A DNA stretch of 64,000 nt. It comes from Peltaster fructicola. Taxonomy: Eukaryota; Ascomycota; Dothideomycetes. Below are positions 60,895 through 64,000 of the stretch, piece after piece. Numbering within the stretch: the stretch's first letter is position 1; the number at the start of each line of letters is the position of its first letter. The notes below the pieces were generated by a model that saw only the letters and a list, made by a program, of their open reading frames with translations, was not told where the DNA came from and did no database searches. The translations under genes and the position numbers were made by a program. The stretch lies in contig CP051142.1 in the NCBI GenBank assembly GCA_001592805.2, forward strand, positions 2,976,001-3,040,000, given 5' to 3'.

Positions 60895-63505
60895 ATGGCG
60901 TCCAACACTGGTGGCAGGAATGCCGCGAACAGCTCTGCACAGCACTCCAACGACCACCGACCTACACAACCTTCTGGGCTTCGAAATACACAACTACCAC
61001 CAGACTCACCGAGGAACAGCATCGCGGCTTCGAGCGTCGAAGAGGTCCGTAGTGATGGCATACATCCGCACGACGAAGCTGTAACGGCACATTCGGATGA
61101 TTCTACGGCACAGGCACAGATTCAAGAGCCGCAACAACCTAATTTGAGGACGAAGCTGCTGGGACAGTTCCAGAAATACTATGGCACACATGACTGCGGC
61201 GAAGAAGAGTGTACACATGGCACGGTGAGTCCCAGGCCGCGGTTTCTGCGAGGCTATGGCAGCTGGACAAGTTATGGAAGAGCAACGCCAGAGGATGCCA
61301 ATGGAAGAGGTCAAGACGATACGGGCAACAGCATGACCGATGGACTGCTCGGACACAGCAATGGTCCTAAGAAGACACTGTCCTGGCTCATAAACGAGAA
61401 TGGCATCCCTAGGCCGCGAATAAGGTGCGTATCGTTTTCTTGAACAAGGCGAGTGTGCTGATCAAGACTGCAGAAATCTCGAGTACTATATCCCAGGCGT
61501 GAACTGGATCAAACAGTATCGATGGCAATACCTGCAAGGAGATATGATTGCTGCACTCACCATGGCCTCCTTTTACATCCCGATGTCGTTGTCATACGCC
61601 TCGAATCTCGGCCACATACCACCAATTAACGGACTGTACTCGTTTGTGTTCAACCCACTCCTATACGCATTCCTAGGCACATGCCCACAGATGGTCGTCG
61701 GACCAGAAGCTGCCGGCTCACTTCTGACTGGCTCTGTTGTGCGTGAGGCCATCAAGGCTGGTCATCATCCTGATGACGCTATGATGAAGAGTGCTCAGGT
61801 TGCTGGTATGGTCACTGGTCTAGCCGGGTCTATCATTCTAGGAGCAGGTCTCTGCCGACTTGGTTTCCTGGACTCTGTACTCAGCCGGCCATTCCTTCGA
61901 GGCTTCATCAGTGCCATTGGTATTGTCATCCTGATCGATCAACTGATACCGGAGATGGGTCTGGACAGTGCAGCTTCACACTCTGATGGTGCATCACATG
62001 GCAGCTCCCTTGACAAGATCACCTTCATCTTCGAGAACTGGGGCAAGGCCAGCGGTATCACTTGTGCGGTAGGCTTTGGTTCTTTCGCTATCACGATGGT
62101 GCTTCGAGAGATCAAACGCCGACTGCAGCCAAGAATGAACTGGGTGGCCTATGTCCCGGACCGCTTCCTGATTGTAGTGCTAAGTGCAGTCTTCACCTGG
62201 CAATTCTCGTGGGACAAGCAAGGCTTGGATATCCTTGGCGACATCAAAGCACAAGGAACGCCCTTTCGACCACACTTTCCATTCGCCGCCGACAACTTCA
62301 AGCATATCGATGATGCCTTCGGGACGGCACTGTTGGTCGCACTGCTTGGCTTCTTCGAGAGCAGTGTGGCAGCCAAGTCACTAGGTGCTAGCACAACCAA
62401 GAAGCTCAAAGCTGACGACGAGGATGAGCCTTTGCAGATCAAACACGTTCAGGTCACAGCGAATAGAGAGTTGGTGGCTCTAGGTGTCGCCAACGTTCTA
62501 GGTGGTACATTCATGGCGCTGCCAGCATTTGGAGGATATGGTCGAAGCAAGGTCAATGCCAGTACAGGTGGCAGAACACCTATGAGCTCGATCTTCCTCA
62601 GCTTGATCTCTGTCATCTGCGTTCTCTTTCTGCTACCGTACTTCTACTACATTCCGGTGAGTGTTGCGTAGTACCAGCAAGATGTAAGCTAACGATTACA
62701 GAAATGTGTTCTTTCCGCTATGATCAGCGTCGTTGCCTGGTCACTGATCGAGGAAGCACCGCACGACATACACTATTTCTGGCGAATCTCTGGCTATTCA
62801 GAGCTTCTGCTGATGTTTCTCATCTTCCTGACGACGTTCTTCTGGAACCTGCGTGTCGGCATTGCATCAGGTATCGGCCTGTCTCTCCTCAGATTGCTGC
62901 GACATTCAACTCGACCACGCATTCAGATCCTAGGGCGAGATCCAGAGACGAAAGAGTTTGAGAATGCAGAAATGCAAGGAGAGCTTGAGTTCATCCCTCA
63001 TGTCCTTATCGTCAAGATCCCGGAACCCTTGACCTTTGCCAACACAGGCTCCTTGAAAGATCGACTGCGGAAGCTGGAGGACTATGGCACAAATGACGCA
63101 CATTCAGCACAGCCGAAGACACCTGAGTCGGGGCAGAAACGGACTATCATCTTTGACATACATGGCGTCACTGCGATGGATCCGGCGGCCAGCCAGGTGT
63201 TGGTTGAGATTGTTGAGGCATACATTGAAGGCGGTACGAGGATAGTCTTCTGTCGAATCCCCTCGAAACGAACCGAGGTTTGGCGGCTGTTCAACGTCAG
63301 TGGGCTGATTGATCTCTGCGGTGGCGAGAGGCATTTTGTCAGGACCGTTGATGATGCTCTCAAGCTCACGGAACGAGAAGCCACCTTTGGCCCAATGGTA
63401 CCAGGCGAGGAGGAGGAAGCATCAACCCAGCCTGAACATGATCCATTGACAGCTAGCTTCGACAGTGCTGATGATGAGGAGCGTAGGACGGGTACTGGGA
63501 GGTAG
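60895..63505 (+). CDS. SulP/SLC26-family carrier with STAS domain, Vsb1-like
   Basis: Resembles yeast Vsb1 (YGR125W), a vacuolar-membrane SulP protein needed for storing basic amino acids, more than sulfate permeases. Exons 60895..61424, 61474..62656 and 62702..63505 join in phase to 838 aa (introns 49 and 45 nt). A hydrophilic head of ~195 residues ends in LEYYIPGVNWIKQYRW. Membrane core: IPMSLSYASNLGHIPPINGLY, QMVVGPEAAGSLLTG, LGFFESSVAAKSLG and LPAFGGYGRSKVNASTGG. The cytosolic STAS domain follows (LIVKIPEPLTFANTGSLKDR, TIIFDIHGVTAMDPAASQVL). The tail is acidic. The start at 60895 is the first ATG in frame. Confidence 0.9.
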
Positions 63506-64000
63506 TCAAGGTATTCCCAAGTACATCGTTCATGCACTTCGATATGCATCTCACCGGATCTGTGACGACTTGCGTAACATTGCAAGAGCTTATCAAGGAG
63601 AAGATCTACTCACTCCTGCTCGCACACAGCCGACGTAGTGAAGAAGATGTATTGTGTAAGACACTATAAAACTGTTAGTAAGCATCTTCCTCAAATCGAC
63701 AAATGCTTGGGAGCAGCAAGAGCCATAAGGGGAAGCTGAAGCAGATTGCCAAGGATCCCAGGAGCATCGACAGGCTGGAGTCAAAGAGTATCTAGGGTGA
63801 GACGAGAATGCTCTGATCATGGTGTGCATGATGTGGTATTCACTCTTTGATAGCGTTGTGTATGAGGAGATGGAAAGGTCACAGCATGGAAAGACAGAAT
63901 ATCCGGGACTCATCTCTCTGATAGAAGAGAGCCCATCCACTTACTCGAGTTGCTAGTTTGCACGCACGACACCCCAATCAGTGCGGTGGATCAGGGAGCT
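63506..64000. other. Right edge, no recognised gene
   Basis: 495 bp after the SulP stop codon. A minus-strand ORF of 115 codons (63593..63940) shows no domain or codon pattern I can support; treated as noncoding. Confidence 0.4.

Noticed and set aside
63593-63940. 115-codon minus-strand ORF at right edge
   Set aside because: Cys/Ser-rich chance-like sequence, no recognisable domain.

Overview
The window is nuclear DNA from a filamentous ascomycete (Pezizomycotina, most likely a Dothideomycete). The evidence is a translation elongation factor 3 gene, a TOK1-type potassium channel, a fused P450-reductase of the CYP505 type, a JEN-type carboxylate carrier and many introns of 41-49 nt with GTRNGT donors and CTRAC/CTGAC branch motifs. 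I see no tRNA, rRNA, transposase, reverse transcriptase, virus-derived gene or CRISPR array.

Layout. Bases 1-6.4 kb hold housekeeping genes: the N-terminal three quarters of a cullin-1 (minus, runs off the left edge), thiamine pyrophosphokinase (minus), Mia40 (plus) and an Ssh4-like Rsp5 adaptor (plus). Bases 6.6-24.3 kb are rich in transport genes: a ThDP-dependent decarboxylase-like enzyme (minus), TOK1, an unrecognised 442-aa protein, JEN1, a YAT-type amino acid permease, a possible decayed gene, a small SH3 protein and an MCT-type MFS carrier. Bases 24.6-44.9 kb carry a GYF-domain protein, a 1045-aa unknown with a predicted membrane anchor, a PTEN-like phosphatase, a quinone-oxidoreductase-like MDR gene with a one-base frameshift, EF3, and the P450-reductase fusion. 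Bases 45.2-51.2 kb hold a BIM1-like copper protein divergent from a ferric/cupric reductase, then a LAT-type (Mup1-like) permease with a one-base frameshift and a three-copy ~93-bp tandem repeat directly after its stop. Bases 51.5-63.5 kb carry phospholipase D, a gamma-tubulin complex protein, a truncated subtilase relic beside a free-standing I9 inhibitor-like protein, and a Vsb1-like SulP carrier.

How the genes fit together. Most are independent housekeeping or transport genes, as expected for a fungal chromosome arm. Two local arrangements stand out. The first is the divergent pair of a secreted GPI-anchored His-brace copper protein and a metalloreductase, which together resemble a copper-acquisition module. 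The second is the adjacent truncated protease, which keeps its I9 propeptide, and a stand-alone I9 protein whose domain is recognisably related to it. Gene models are by eye; exon junctions were checked for phase, but no homology search was run.
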